From assembly GCA_019096155.1 (NCBI GenBank), contig JAHCVI010000004.1, positions 1,922,001 to 1,986,000 of the forward strand: 64,000 bases of DNA, in the 5' to 3' direction. The stretch is from Staphylotrichum longicolle (taxonomy: Eukaryota > Ascomycota > Sordariomycetes > Sordariales > Chaetomiaceae). The notes under the pieces are model-generated. The model had not been told where the DNA came from, did no database searches, and saw only the letters and a list, made by a program, of their open reading frames with translations. The translations under genes were made by a program, and so were the position numbers. Of the stretch, positions 33,298 through 45,800 are shown piece after piece (within the stretch, counting starts at the first letter, position 1; the number at the start of each line of letters is the position of its first letter).

Positions 33298-35648
33298 ATG
33301 GACGCCGAGATCCGCGCCGTGCTGCCGAACATCGACCCCGTGATCTCCGAGTACTCGGCCGGCTACCTCACCCATGCATCCACCTCCTGGGCCGGAGACG
33401 AGGAAGCCGTCGGCCCCTCGCCGCTAGACGAGGCCGCCTCGGCCATCACCGAGCTGCTCCTCTCCGCCTCCGGGAGCTATGGCGCTGCCACCCACGACAA
33501 GATCCGGAGCCTGGTGGAGAAATGGGTCGACAAGTATGCTGCCGCCAGCAGCGGCCAGGAGAGGAGGGGCCCTGCTGTCCGCCGTCTGGACCAGACCATC
33601 CAGGTGAGCTCGCAGCGGAACATGTCGTCGACCCTGGCTGTGGCCACCGGCGCTGTCGACCTCGAGTCGGCCAATGTCCGCAAGGTCGAGTCCAAGGTCG
33701 ACAAGAAGAAGCTCGAGAAGGCCGAGCGCAAGATTGCCGCCAAGCAGAACAAGAAGACCTTCAAGACGGTCGAGTACGAGGCCTCGCGCCTGCTCAACCA
33801 GCCCGAGTCGACCCAGTCGTACGAGGAGTTCTACATGGCCGTCAATCCCCTGCAGTTGACTGGCGCCGGCGGCAAGTCCAAGGACATCAAGATCGACAAC
33901 ATCGACGTGTCCATCGGTGGAAACAGGATCCTCACCGACACCACCCTCACTCTTTCCTACGGCCACCGCTATGGCCTTGTTGGTAACAACGGTGTTGGTA
34001 AATCGACCCTCCTCAGGGCGCTCTCTCGCAGAGAGGTGCCTATTCCGACACACATTTCTATTTTGCACGTCGAACAAGAGGTACTTGAACCCATCCTTCT
34101 CGTGCCCTTGACGGTGGCTGACAAACCCCCGCAGATTACTGGTGACGACACACCAGCGCTCCAGGCCGTCCTCGACGCTGATGTCTGGCGCAAGGTGCTG
34201 CTCAAGGAGCAAGCGGTAAGCCGTTACGCAGAACACCCCCCCACGGCTCTGTGCTTGACTGACTGGCCGCCAGGAAATCACCGCAAAGCTGGCAGATATC
34301 GAGGCTCAGCGAGCATCGATGGCTGACACCTCAACCGACGCAGCCAAGCTTGACAAGGACCGCGAGGCCCAAGATCAGCGCCTCGGAGACATCCAAGCCA
34401 AGCTCGCCGAAATGGAGTCCGACAAGGCCGAGTCCAGAGCCGCCAGCATCCTGGCCGGTCTGGGTTTCTCGCCTGAGCGGCAACAATATGCTACCAAGAC
34501 CTTCTCCGGTGGTTGGAGGATGCGTCTCGCCCTGGCGCGGGCCCTCTTCTGCGAGCCCGATCTGCTGCTTCTCGACGAACCTTCCAACATGTTGGACGTT
34601 CCCTCCATCACCTTCCTCTCGAACTACTTGCGTACCCAAGTTTCGTCGTGTCCCACGACAGAGCCTTCCTCAACGAAGTCGCCACCGATATCATGCATCA
34701 ACACTCCATGCGGCTCGACTACTACCGCGGCGCCAACTTTGAGTCGTTTACGCGACCAAGGAGGAGCGGAAGAAGACGGCCAAGAGGGAGTACGAGAACC
34801 AGATGGCGCAGCGTGCCCATCTCCAGGCCTTCATCGACAAATTCCGGTACAATGCGGCCAAGTCGTCCGAAGCCCAATCCCGCATCAAGAAGCTCGAGCG
34901 CATGCCGGTGCTGGAGCCTCCCGAGGCCGAGTACAGCGTGCACTTCAAGTTCCCCGACGTCGAGAAGATGACGCCGCCGATTGTCCAAATGTCCGGCGTC
35001 ACATTCGGCTACTCAAAAGACAAGATCCTGCTCAGGAACGTCGACCTCGACGTGCAGCTCGACTCGCGTATCGGCATCGTCGGGCCCAACGGAGCGGGTA
35101 AGACGACGGTGCTCAAGCTCCTCATTGGCAAGCTGCAGCCGACATCCGGCGTCATCTCCCAGAACCCCCGTCTGCGCGTCGGCTACTTTGCGCAGCATCA
35201 CGTCGACGCCCTCGACCTCAACGCCAGCGCCGTCAGCTTCATGGCCAAGGAGTACCCGGGCAGGACCGACGAGGAGTACCGCCGGCAGCTGGGCGCGTTC
35301 GGCATCACGGGCACCACGGGTCTGCAAAAGATGGCGCTGCTGTCTGGTGGTCAGAAGTCGCGTGTTGCGTTCGCCTGCCTGGCGCTAACCAACCCGCACA
35401 TCCTGGTCATGGACGAGCCGTCTAACCACTTGGATATCGAGGCCATGGATGCCTTGGCGGAGGCGCTCAAGGAGTTCCAGGGCGGCGTGCTGATGGTGTC
35501 CCACGACGTCACGATGCTGCAGACGGTCTGCACCTCGCTCTGGGTGTGCGACAATGGCACGGTCGAAAAGTTCCCTGGCGATGTGCAGGCGTACAAGAAG
35601 AGAATCACTGCGCAGGCGGATGCTGCGGGCGTGGTCAAGGCTCACTAG
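33298..35648 (+). CDS. gcn20: Gcn20-type ABC-F ATPase, interrupted by two small deletions
   Basis: Exons 33298-34080, 34135-34215 and from 34274; introns are 54 and 58 nt. Gcn20 is a soluble ABC-F ATPase that works with Gcn1 on ribosomes to let Gcn2 sense uncharged tRNA. The N-terminal 190 residues are the Gcn1-binding-type helical region. NBD1 shows GNNGVGKST (about 230), FSGGWRMRLALARAL and LLLLDEPSNMLD. NBD2 shows GPNGAGKTT, LSGGQKSRVAFA and VMDEPSNHLD, and the end ADAAGVVKAH matches Gcn20. The frame breaks twice: between SNYL and FVVSHDRAFLNE (about 34625-34645, 10 nt short of the expected length) and at FESF/ATKEERKK (34747-34754, one base short in a T run). Adding back 11 nt would give 750 codons, the family length. 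As written the protein would stop early. Assembly error seems more likely than loss of so conserved a gene, but this is not settled. Confidence 0.85.
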
Positions 35649-36470
35649 ACTGGCCCTTGTCCTTTGTAAATGCAATCGATTGTTGCATGAGCATGACCGC
35701 ATTGTTGCCAGCTTCGAGGCATGGATGTGTCTGAAACCGTGACACATGAAGCCTGAATCATGTCCTTCGATATGGGTCCGCTCCGAAACGGCCAATCGGC
35801 ACACGCAGGAGACACAATCAGCAGGCAGCAAGTTAGAAAGTCTCAAGACAACTTTGTCGCAACCCGAGGTTGGCAAGCATGAGTGCAACAGCCTTATCAG
35901 GTAATAGTGGCCAGGCAAAAGCAACTGCTCCTGAATCCATGTTGCATCTAGTTTGGGGGCCCAAGACCACACCGATGAACCCAAACAAATGGAAGTAAGG
36001 AACGGTAAGGAAAAGGGATCGACGCCAAAGAAGTGGTCAAGAGCAGCATACAACTTTATCTCAATGTCCCAGTTCCCTTCATTGTCTCCTCAGCAAGTGA
36101 AGGTGGTCCTCATGTTTGCTTCGTGGCCAAACCCCACACAAAATTGCCGTGTCGCGCACAAAAGAGGCCTAGCGCGTCGCGCTACCCCTCTGTCCCCCCG
36201 TCAAATCTGGAATAGTGTAAACAAGCGAGAAAACGCAGGGACCACCAGGCACCCAGACTTGCCCGTTTCTGCTTCGATTGGCGGTGCCTGATCTCCACTT
36301 GGCAGCAGCGGTGAACGATCCTCGCCTTTTCATTTCTCGCCCCAAAAATCAACAATCTCCTCTCCCGACCGACTTCTCCACAACCCGACTGCTTTTCCAC
36401 AGCTCGCCCACCCCGACGTCGACTTTCCCTCCCATCGCTTTGCAGACCAGCTTCCACACAAACCGCCAAC
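35649..36470. other. Intergenic region upstream of beta-tubulin
   Basis: No gene is supported. The last 150 nt before the tubulin start are C/T-rich with few G (36350-36470), typical of a strongly expressed fungal gene's leader. Confidence 0.6.
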
Positions 36471-38264
36471 ATGCGTGAGATCGTAAGTCTTTTTGCTCTT
36501 GCACCCGCTTGCAGCATGCGCCCTGCGACCTGCGACGCGTCTTGGGAAGCTTTTTTGGACCCCTGATCTACCCCACACCCAGGAGACAACATCGTCCCAC
36601 CAGCTTCCCCGACCGACGCGAGGACCATGGCGACGCTGTCACGACCGTGAAAGACAACGATGCTGACTCTACTCTTCTGCTCTAGGTCCACCTCCAGACC
36701 GGCCAGTGCGTAAGTGCGATCGATTCGGGCTCGGCCACCCATCAGCTGCGCGTCGTCGACTGACATGACAACCTCTCCAGGGTAACCAAATCGGTGCCGC
36801 TTTCTGGTATGTCGGACCTGAAGAATATGAAGTATGACATCAAAAAGGCCATCAATACTGACTTGCTCTCCAGGCAGACCATCTCCGGCGAGCACGGCCT
36901 CGACGGCAATGGCGTGTACGTGACCCTCGCCGACTGCCCCTCGATATTCCCGCGCTCACCGCCCATAGGTACAATGGCACTTCCGAGCTCCAGCTCGAGC
37001 GCATGAACGTCTACTTCAACGAGGTCAGTCGAGCTCTTTCTCTTGCCTTGGACGGTTGCTAACAGAAGCTACTCTGCAGGCCTCCGGCAACAAGTATGTT
37101 CCTCGTGCCGTCCTGGTCGATCTGGAGCCCGGCACCATGGATGCCGTTCGCGCCGGCCCCTTCGGCCAGCTCTTCCGCCCTGACAACTTCGTCTTCGGCC
37201 AGTCCGGCGCCGGCAACAACTGGGCCAAGGGTCACTACACTGAGGGTGCCGAGCTCGTCGACCAGGTCCTCGACGTCGTCCGTCGCGAGGCCGAGGGCTG
37301 CGACTGCCTCCAGGGCTTCCAGATCACCCACTCTCTCGGTGGTGGTACCGGTGCCGGTATGGGTACCCTCCTGATCTCCAAGATCCGCGAGGAGTTCCCC
37401 GACCGCATGATGGCCACCTTCTCGGTCGTGCCCTCCCCCAAGGTCTCGGACACCGTCGTCGAGCCCTACAACGCCACCCTCTCGGTCCACCAGCTGGTCG
37501 AGAACTCGGACGAGACCTTCTGCATTGACAACGAGGCTCTCTACGACATCTGCATGCGCACCCTGAAGCTGTCCAACCCCTCGTACGGCGATCTCAACTA
37601 CCTGGTCTCGGCCGTCATGTCGGGCGTGACCGTTTCGCTGCGCTTCCCCGGCCAGCTCAACTCGGATCTCCGCAAGCTTGCCGTCAACATGGTGCCCTTC
37701 CCCCGTCTCCACTTCTTTATGGTCGGCTTCGCCCCCCTGACCGCCCGCGGCGCCCACTCGTTCCGCGCCGTCTCCGTCCCGGAGTTGACCCAGCAGATGT
37801 TCGACCCCAAGAACATGATGGCTGCCTCCGACTTCCGCAACGGTCGCTACCTGACCTGCTCTGCCATCTTCCGTGGCAAGGTCTCGATGAAGGAGGTTGA
37901 GGACCAGATGCGCAACGTCCAGAACAAGAACTCGTCCTACTTCGTCGAGTGGATTCCCAACAACGTCCAGACCGCCCTGTGCTCGATCCCGCCGCGCGGT
38001 CTCAAGATGTCGTCGACCTTTGTCGGCAACTCGACGGCCATTCAGGAGCTGTTCAAGCGTATTGGCGAGCAGTTCACCGCTATGTTCCGTCGCAAGGCGT
38101 TCTTGCATTGGTATACCGGCGAGGGTATGGACGAGATGGAGTTCACTGAGGCTGAGTCCAATATGAACGATCTCGTCTCGGAGTACCAGCAGTACCAGGA
38201 TGCTGGTGTCGACGAGGAGGAGGAGGAGTACGAGGAGGAGGCTCCCCTCGAGCACGAGGAGTAA
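36471..38264 (+). CDS. tub2: Beta-tubulin
   Basis: CDS is join(36471..36482, 36686..36709, 36781..36806, 36874..36915, 36969..37023, 37080..38264), 447 residues, the exact family length. Beta-tubulin pairs with alpha-tubulin to form microtubules. It starts with the autoregulatory MREI, has the GGGTGAG nucleotide-binding loop, and ends in an acidic tail (EEEEEYEEEAPLEHEE). Five introns fall within the first 53 codons, the usual pattern for filamentous ascomycetes; exon 1 is only 12 nt. Residues at the known benzimidazole-target positions are the sensitive types: Phe167, Glu198 and Phe200. Codons are strongly biased to C at the third position, as in highly expressed genes, which also explains the 409-codon open frame on the opposite strand. 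Confidence 0.99.
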
Positions 38265-38762
38265 AGAGCTCTTCACATGAGTAGCCATGTAACCAGCCCG
38301 TGAGGTTCTTGTTTGGACAAGCTGGGCAGCATGTGTGAGCTAGTCTTTAGTTTGATCGATCGACGGGGGGTGGATAGGTGGATAATGATGCTAAGCAAGC
38401 AGGCGGCGGGTTCTTTTTAAAACACCGCTAGTCATGTCATGTTGCCGTTCGTACGTACGCAAAGGTGTTGTTGTCTTGTGTGTCACTGTGGATGGATGAA
38501 GGGCCTCTGGCAGCAGCAGCCTTCTTGTCGTGAAAGCTTAGCGGAGGAGTGAGAGGGAGGTTGCGTATGGCTTTAGTCTGTGTTGTTTGGTGTTGTGTGA
38601 TATCCGTAGGTAACTTTGATATGGTGGGATGAGATAGGATGGCAACTTGCTTCCCCCTGTCATCATCGGTGATTCATCATCCGTGACTCCGTCTCTATTA
38701 TGTGACGGAGGATCACGGGCGCACCTGGACATCCTGTATATGGCGTGAGGCATATGCCGGAT
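38265..38762. other. 3' flank of beta-tubulin
   Basis: Contains no gene. The + strand is G/T-rich and presumably includes the tubulin 3' untranslated region. A GATCGATCGAC stretch lies near 38355. Confidence 0.5.
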
Positions 38763-38866
<104 letters not shown>

Positions 38867-38931
38867 AGATGTGCGTGGGAGGTATGGTTTTTGGGTTCTG
38901 TTAATGTGTGGGTTGTGTTTTATGTGGTTAT

Positions 38932-39425
38932 GAGTGAATACTTGCTGCTTTGAGGCTCTTTTGATGTTTTCATTTTGTAAATGTATGGGTGAATACTTGC
39001 TGTTTGCTCAGTGATGGGTTGTGGTGTGGTGCTGCTGCGTTGCATCGGCCTGTTTAGGCATAGGTACTGGGGGGTGTGTGAGTGGTATTTGGTGCTGATG
39101 AGTGTTTATCATGTCTGAGCCTGGTCTTTGGATCTGCTGCTGCATGGGTGTGATACTTGCTGCTGCTGCTGCTGCTGATAAGGGGGGCGGAGGGGTGGTG
39201 TATTTTGTGCTGCTGCGGGTATACTTCTGCTGCCATTGATGGGTGTGTGATAGCTGCTTCTGCTACTGATGGGTGTATGTGGCAGTGCCGCTGATGGGGG
39301 TGGCCATGGTGCTGCTGTTTGTGCCTAGTGGTGTCAGTAATACTTACTGCTCCATGAATGTCCATGTTGCTGCTCTTTGGTTTGCTGGTGGTGGGTGATG
39401 CTTGCTGCTGCTGATGGGCATGTGA
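38932..39425 (+). repeat. Diverged array of ATGGGTG...ATACTTGCTGCTG units
   Basis: At least seven copies of a related motif, consensus roughly GATGGGTGTGTGATACTTG followed by CTGCTG, occur near 38932, 38985, 39140, 39214, 39240, 39332 and 39390. Spacing is irregular and copies are diverged. No gene is in the array. Confidence 0.6.
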
Positions 39426-39799
39426 GACCTGAATTTTCGGGGCAGGGATGGGATCGTCCCACGTTGACTGATATTGTGTTGGCTGCTATGGTTCCTTGAC
39501 TGCCTCCTGGTTAGGATTGTGGGCTTGACTGACAACCTTTGAGATCACCCGTCATGACTGACTGCTCGGAGGGATGGTCATGAGTAGTGGCTCGGGGTTC
39601 TGTGGTGGTTACTGAATGCTAGAGGTGTGATGGAACTGTCTAGCTACAAGGAAGCAAGGATGGCTGAGAGCAGGTTGGTTGGCTTGTTGGTGGTCTTTAT
39701 TCTAGCTACTCCTGAGCATTGGTTGTGTTGTTGACAGGCTTAAGGATTATAATGTTTATGCCGGACGGGTTGTGTTTGACTTGACCCTGCATTTGTGCT

Positions 39800-39826
39800 T
39801 GAGTTGAGTTGAGTTGAGTTGAGCTG
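39800..39826 (+). repeat. Pentanucleotide repeat (GAGTT)5
   Basis: Five head-to-tail GAGTT units, ending in GAGCT. Confidence 0.95.
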
Positions 39827-39829
39827 GCA

Positions 39830-42800
39830 TATATCTTGTTGTTCACATTGATACACACGACTACCGAAAGGAGAGTGTGTAAACTCAACTAACTAATGCT
39901 GACACCAGCGTCTTGTAATTGAGTAGACAACACTCGGTAATGATATAACCGATTGTTGACAAACCGGTCCGCGCCAATGGACGGTACAAAACTGGATACT
40001 CGGCTCGGTTTTGTTGTGGGTAAGCCGGCCCATCTCTTGTCAGTTTGTTGCACCCGCTGCTGAAAGAAGCATCAGAGCAATCCAATTGAGAACACCTTCA
40101 CTGTGCTATGTTATCTTTCTACCTCTGTTGTGAGCAGGGCTGGTTGCACTCCGCAACCGGCACTTGAGCGAGGAGGTTCCTCACACGGGGGTGTCCGGTG
40201 TACCCGGGGCGAAGACCACAGTCCTTCTTCTGCTGGGGAGGAACATATGGCTGGCATGGCTCTGGTTGTGTTGGTGAGTCGTGGTTGTGACAAGACTGCA
40301 TGACATGGCGATGTTGAAGATGAGGCTGATGATGACGGAGTGCAGGAGACAAGGCTGCCGAGAACTACAAGACCCAGGCCTGTGTACGACTCTTCTATTT
40401 TCTTTGAGCGTCACTTAGAGTTCTTGGGACTTATTCTAACAAATACCTCGCTACTGGCTATCAAAGGGAATGGGGACACATCAAGTTTGGGATGTGGACA
40501 GCGCTGTTCTCCTGTTTCTCTTGGTACTCCTTATTCTGAGGGCACCGGGGATCAAACACAACGTCCGGATGACATTATACACGCTCGAAACAAAGCCTAC
40601 TCGACTGATAGCAGCTGTACTGTTCTCAAAATGGTCATCAAACAGTTGGGTTGTCCTCGGTCCCAGGTGTTCCTTAACTGACGGTGGTCAATATGCGGGA
40701 TTGGAGCAGTTGAGGCGAGTCTTGTTCTGCTAGGTCGCCATGCCGATTCTTCTCCCAGGCTCCAAGAAATAGCACACTAACTAATTGGCTTTGCATTGGC
40801 CATGTTAATATTGGCATACTCGGCAACGCTGGACCTTCAAGGTGTAGGACCCGTTTCCAGAAGATGTCTGCTGGGTGTGCCACGGGGTTGTGGCCGGAAT
40901 TGACCAGACAACCCCTTAGCACAACACGTCAGAGGTCCTCAAAGAGCGCTCCAGCAACGGAGGTCGTTGCGCAGGCCTCGCCGATTAGTGATCAGGCCCA
41001 CATCTGGACGCCCTGCTGGTCCAACCTCTCTGCAAGGCTTGAGGAGGCGCATATTGCTGCACACCCCAGACTGAGCATGCTGAGGAGACGACCATCTTAT
41101 TCATCACGTCGAGATGCATGTATTTATTGAACTGCCGCATCGCATTTGATGGGTGCATGCCATGGCTTGGTCTAGGTTCGCCGTTGTTCAGAAGGATTCC
41201 GATGCCAGGCTGAGGAGACGAGTTGTATACTTGAAGGAGCTAGTCTGCCAGCCGTCCTTCCTCCTGGCGCCATGGATATGCTCCCAGACCAAGATGTTCG
41301 CAAGCCTTGGGTGTGGAGAATGGGCCCATTCGTCACAGAAGCTCTGCCAGAAGGTGGCTTGGGCGTCATGCAGCGAAACAAGAGAAGTCGACTCGAGGTT
41401 AAGGTTGTCACCCAAACGATTTTTCTTTTGCCACATGTGTTGGTGGTAACTTTCAAGTTCTCCCAACCTAATGGGAGGTTGCGCAGCCTGGAACTTACAC
41501 CGAGAGCAAACCGGAAGGGTCAGGGTGGAGAGACAGAGCTCAGGAGAAGACTCTTCTGCGTCGTTTGCGTAGTGAGTTTGATCCACCCTCGTTTTGTCTC
41601 CTCGCCAAGCTCTGAAAGTGTTCTCGGTTCTGAGAGCCGACTAGGCGTTTGTTTTTGCCACAAGCCCAGCTCAGGCTTGGGATCGGGGAGGTGCAAGCAC
41701 CCAGTCGCCCAAGCAAGGACGGCAGCCCTGCGCGTAGCCTTGCTCTTCTGACTCACTTGGCACGAGTAAACTGGAATGGCGATGTGATTGTACTAGAGAC
41801 AACGGGACTGGCTGCGTGCTGTGGTGGGAGATGGCGCGCGGAGAGAGGAAATGGGGTCAGCAAGCAGCCCCTGACCCCTGGCCTCTGATATTTCTTTCTC
41901 CAGCTGTGGATTTCCTTTCTTCCCACACACGGCCACGCTTTGGCTCCAGCTCACTGCAATGCCGGCACAGTACGGCGGGCGCGGCAGCAGTGGCTTCTGG
42001 CAAAATAACATGCCACAAGTACACTGCCCAGCTTGTTCAACCCTAGATGACGTTGTTTTTCGAGGCAGCGAGAAGGGCTGGACTTGACTCCCGTTCAATG
42101 AGCAACACGAAACGTGTGGCAAAGATAACCGAGCTCGACTCTGGGCGCATGACCGTTTGGTTTGCATGATGTAGACTTCTTGGGATCCTTCGGCGGGTTG
42201 GTTCAAGTGTACTTAATGTCCGTGTGGGCGTCGGTAGATGTACCTGCTGCGGTACATGCTCATGTACGCAACGCTGGGCGTCTCACTTTTGCTCCGGATT
42301 CACAACCGGGTACCTCTGCTCTTGGCCCTGGAGGCGCCGGGAGTTGGCGATGTTGCCGCCGGGAGGCCCGGGAGAGGTGCAACAGGGGACTGGTCGGAGG
42401 AAAACATTGAGCCAGAATGCTGCTCCCGAGGGAAGCTGTGCTGTTCTCTGACCCTCACTGGCCTTCAACGGCATGTCCTGTCGGTAGGGATGATTAATAA
42501 AAAGGGATATCTACTCCCGTTGAGTAGGTTAATCGGCAGTCATTGCATGAGCAGCAAGAGACAGCATGGTTGGGCTCGCGAAACATCGCCCGTTCAGGAT
42601 GACAAGCCCGCATATCCTCGTCGGGAGATAGCCCCGATGATGTGCTCGAGGGATCGGATATGGGGCCACAGGGTACGCGCCCAGCAGCATGCAATGTGAA
42701 AGCACCGACGGGGGCCTTCCTGGAGAGGCGTCGAGTCGGGACCCTGCCTCAGCCTCTGCGCGTCGAGAGCTGGAGGGTTGGGAAGCTGAAGCTGCAGAGT

Positions 42801-45800
42801 CGGAAGGCGGAAGGCGGAAGGGCGGATGATGCGCCATCAGAACCTAATCGGAATCGGAGAGCAGCAGCTAACGGCTCCCGGGTCTTGGGATGCCTGTCGG
42901 CCGTTGATGCCAAGTGCGGGGTGGCCAGATGCGGCCATCAAAGTTCCTCCAGCCCGGCCTCCCAGTGGGCGATTATTGACCGACCAGGACCCCCAACATC
43001 GCAAGAAACCCTCAAGATCGCTGGGGCTCGCATTGGATCTGAAGATCGGAGGGCTACGGGCCAATCGAATCGTCCCAGAACCGGAGCTGAGGGTCTGGAC
43101 TGGTTGAAGCCTGTCCTTGCAAGCATCGACACCAGAAGCAGCAGGGTTCTCTGCCCTTGTTGGGAAAGAATGCCTTATCGAAAAGAAACATCGATTGCAC
43201 CAATGCCAATGGAATATCAGGGTAAACCATGCCTGCACTTCGCCGGGCCGAATCCTGTCAACTTGGAACTTGTTTTCCACAGGCTGACTTGTGTTGCGTC
43301 ATGCGCCGTCTTGGGGTCCAGTGGCATTTGTTTGGGGGGGGGGAGGATGGGATTCATGAGTCGGACGGATGGGAATGGAGATGCTGGCAGCAGCACACAA
43401 ACCTGGAAGCTTTGGTCCACTCTATTTGGTTGCGGCCCCCACGTTGCATGTCCCGACATGGAAACCAGGCAGCTAAAACCGCCGGCGGCTCCTCCCCGTG
43501 CGACTCGAGCACGACGGAGCTCGCCCCTGCTTCTTGGATCCAATCGCGGGAGCAGGAAGGAGCCCGTGTCACCATCTGGAAGGGGAAAAAGGGTCTTGAT
43601 TCCATCTCCACAGCGCTTGCGGCTTTCCAACTCCCACAAATCCCAATCCTGCTTCCCAAAATACCATGGCCATTTATTTGGCCAGATAGCTTTTTGCACC
43701 CACAACGGCTGAGACCGGCTCACAATCGGTCCCCTGGCTCAGCCAAGGCTTGGAAGTCAAAAGTGCCCTTCCAAAAACAGACGAAAGTGGATTGATGAGG
43801 CCGGCGACCGTGGTGCCCAAAAAGAAATCCCACCAGTCAGAACATCTGGAGCTGAACCCGATCGATCGGGCCTCGCATAGGTCACGCGTCGGCACCGAAC
43901 AAGCCTCCACCCCGGAACCCTCGTGGCCTTCCGCGGCAGTCCACACCGGCATCCGCAACGAGCCGCTCGATCGTGCTCGGTCCCGTTGGCGGGCCCGCCG
44001 CATTGGATCCAGGGCTTGGGGATGAGTCCAGGCCCGGCCTTGGATTTTCTGCCACGCATCAAACGATCCGTACCACATTTTCCTCACAATCCGCTTCTCC
44101 TTTTTGTTGCTGGGCCCTCGCCGCACCCAAACATGCCGCAACCGGGTTTTACCGCGAGTTGGCCCCCCCACCATCCCCTAGCCGCCGCCGCGTGCGTCTC
44201 CAGTGTGACGGAACTTGCAACCCCTCCCTTTCCTACGAGCGCGGCACAGCGCCCATATTGGTCGGCTAGTGCAGCCTCCCTCCCTTCCAAGAGCAGGGAG
44301 AGCGATAGAGTGAGTAATGTCCCGGGGGCCACGCAATACTCCCTGACTACGCCGCGGCAGCGCAGAACAGAAGAACGTCTGGAAGGTTTCCCCCTGTCTT
44401 GGCAACCTCTCAGCTGTCGCCGCATGTTGTTGTGTTTGTTACACAAATGGGGTATTGCCCGTCAGGTTGTGGATAGATCTTTGCCGTAACCCAGCACAAG
44501 CGCCGGCGACAGCGACAGCGGCGATGACTCCTGATAGAGACAGACAGTGGGGGAGAGTTGGATTTCGCTCCACCTCCCATCCTCCCAACCTCCTCTCTGT
44601 CTACTTCCTTCCCATTCAAAGCTCAGTTTCGACTCCACGGCCACTCCCTTCCGTTTTCCTTCCCCGCTTCCCTCCGTTCATCATCAGCATTAATCCATCT
44701 CCATAGTTGTGCGGTCCTGTTCCTGTGCCTGGCGTCATACGATGTGCGTGCGGCACTCGTATAAAGCCGCGAGTGGAGTTTTGTATGTCTTTTGCAGGCA
44801 CAGTTGTTGAGAGTCCCCTCCAGCTCATCCACTCTTCGTAAAAACCTTGGGAGAGCGGAGGAGGAGGGCCCATCTGAATACACGTGGGATTCGTGGTACC
44901 TGTGTGAGTGGAAAAAAGGGGCACTCGCAACCAGAAAGCACACAAGCAACTTTCCCAAACCATAAAAAAAAGAGACAAGAACACGAAACGAAACCAGACG
45001 AAACACAAGGAATGAGGAAGGGATAAACCCACTTCCACCACGCAAACCCCACCGTTTCTCGCATTGCCATTTGCGGAGCGAGCGGCGTAGCAGGATACGA
45101 AACAACGTGGCCGCCAGGCACGCAGTCAGCTGAGGAGGGGGGAGAGAAACGAACGACTGAACCAAGGCAAAAACCAGGGGAAAACAAAAAAAAAAAAGAG
45201 GATGGGGGAGCGCCCGGGCCTGGGTCTTCGGTTCGGGCCTTGCACCAAGAAACACGGTTGCAAGAAGAGGGGAATCCGCGGGATATGGGGTTGGTGGATT
45301 CGTGAAAGGGCGGGTTTTCGGTTGGTGGTGCGCAAGGGGGGGAAAGCCAAGCTTTTTTTGGCACGTTTTACGAACCGTTCGCGGTGTTTTGATGGGTAGA
45401 GTCCCAAAAACAGAGATGAACAGGTGATGGTTCTGAACACAACATGGGAAGCAGCATGATCCATGAACCGGCCTGTTTGGAAGAGCTTGGCTTTTGTGAA
45501 GGGGTGAAAGACAACAACGTCATTTTGGCACTTTCGTCGTTCAGCCCTACCTTATCTCCAAGCTGCCTTCCCTGAGGCTTTGGATCGAGTCCACCGAGTC
45601 CACTTGCGAGACTAACAACACTGGGCTATCGCGGCTACTGCCACTTTATTTGCTGACTATTGCGCTAGCGGCCGCTTGGGGGTGGCAATGGCGGGCGATT
45701 TGTCAGATCTCTATCGAAAGCTCGTTTGACATGACCATGGACGCCAAGAGGAAAGTACCAGTGAGATTCGTCAGTGTGGGGGTTTGGGGGGGAGAGTTGG

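Noticed and set aside
37059..38288. 409-codon minus-strand frame opposite beta-tubulin
   Set aside because: It is a known artefact of strongly C-ending codon usage in tubulin genes.
41188..41586. 132-codon minus-strand frame with protein-like wording (a CxxC pair, HQHMWQKKN)
   Set aside because: No neighbouring exon continues it with a matching frame and splice sites, and I cannot tie it to a family. It may be a remnant, but support is too thin for a feature.
42642..43712. 356-codon open frame on the + strand
   Set aside because: It begins at a GTG, has no recognisable domain, no codon bias and no low-entropy or hydrophobic structure, and overlaps similar-length frames on the other strand. 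In GC-rich DNA such a frame can arise by chance.
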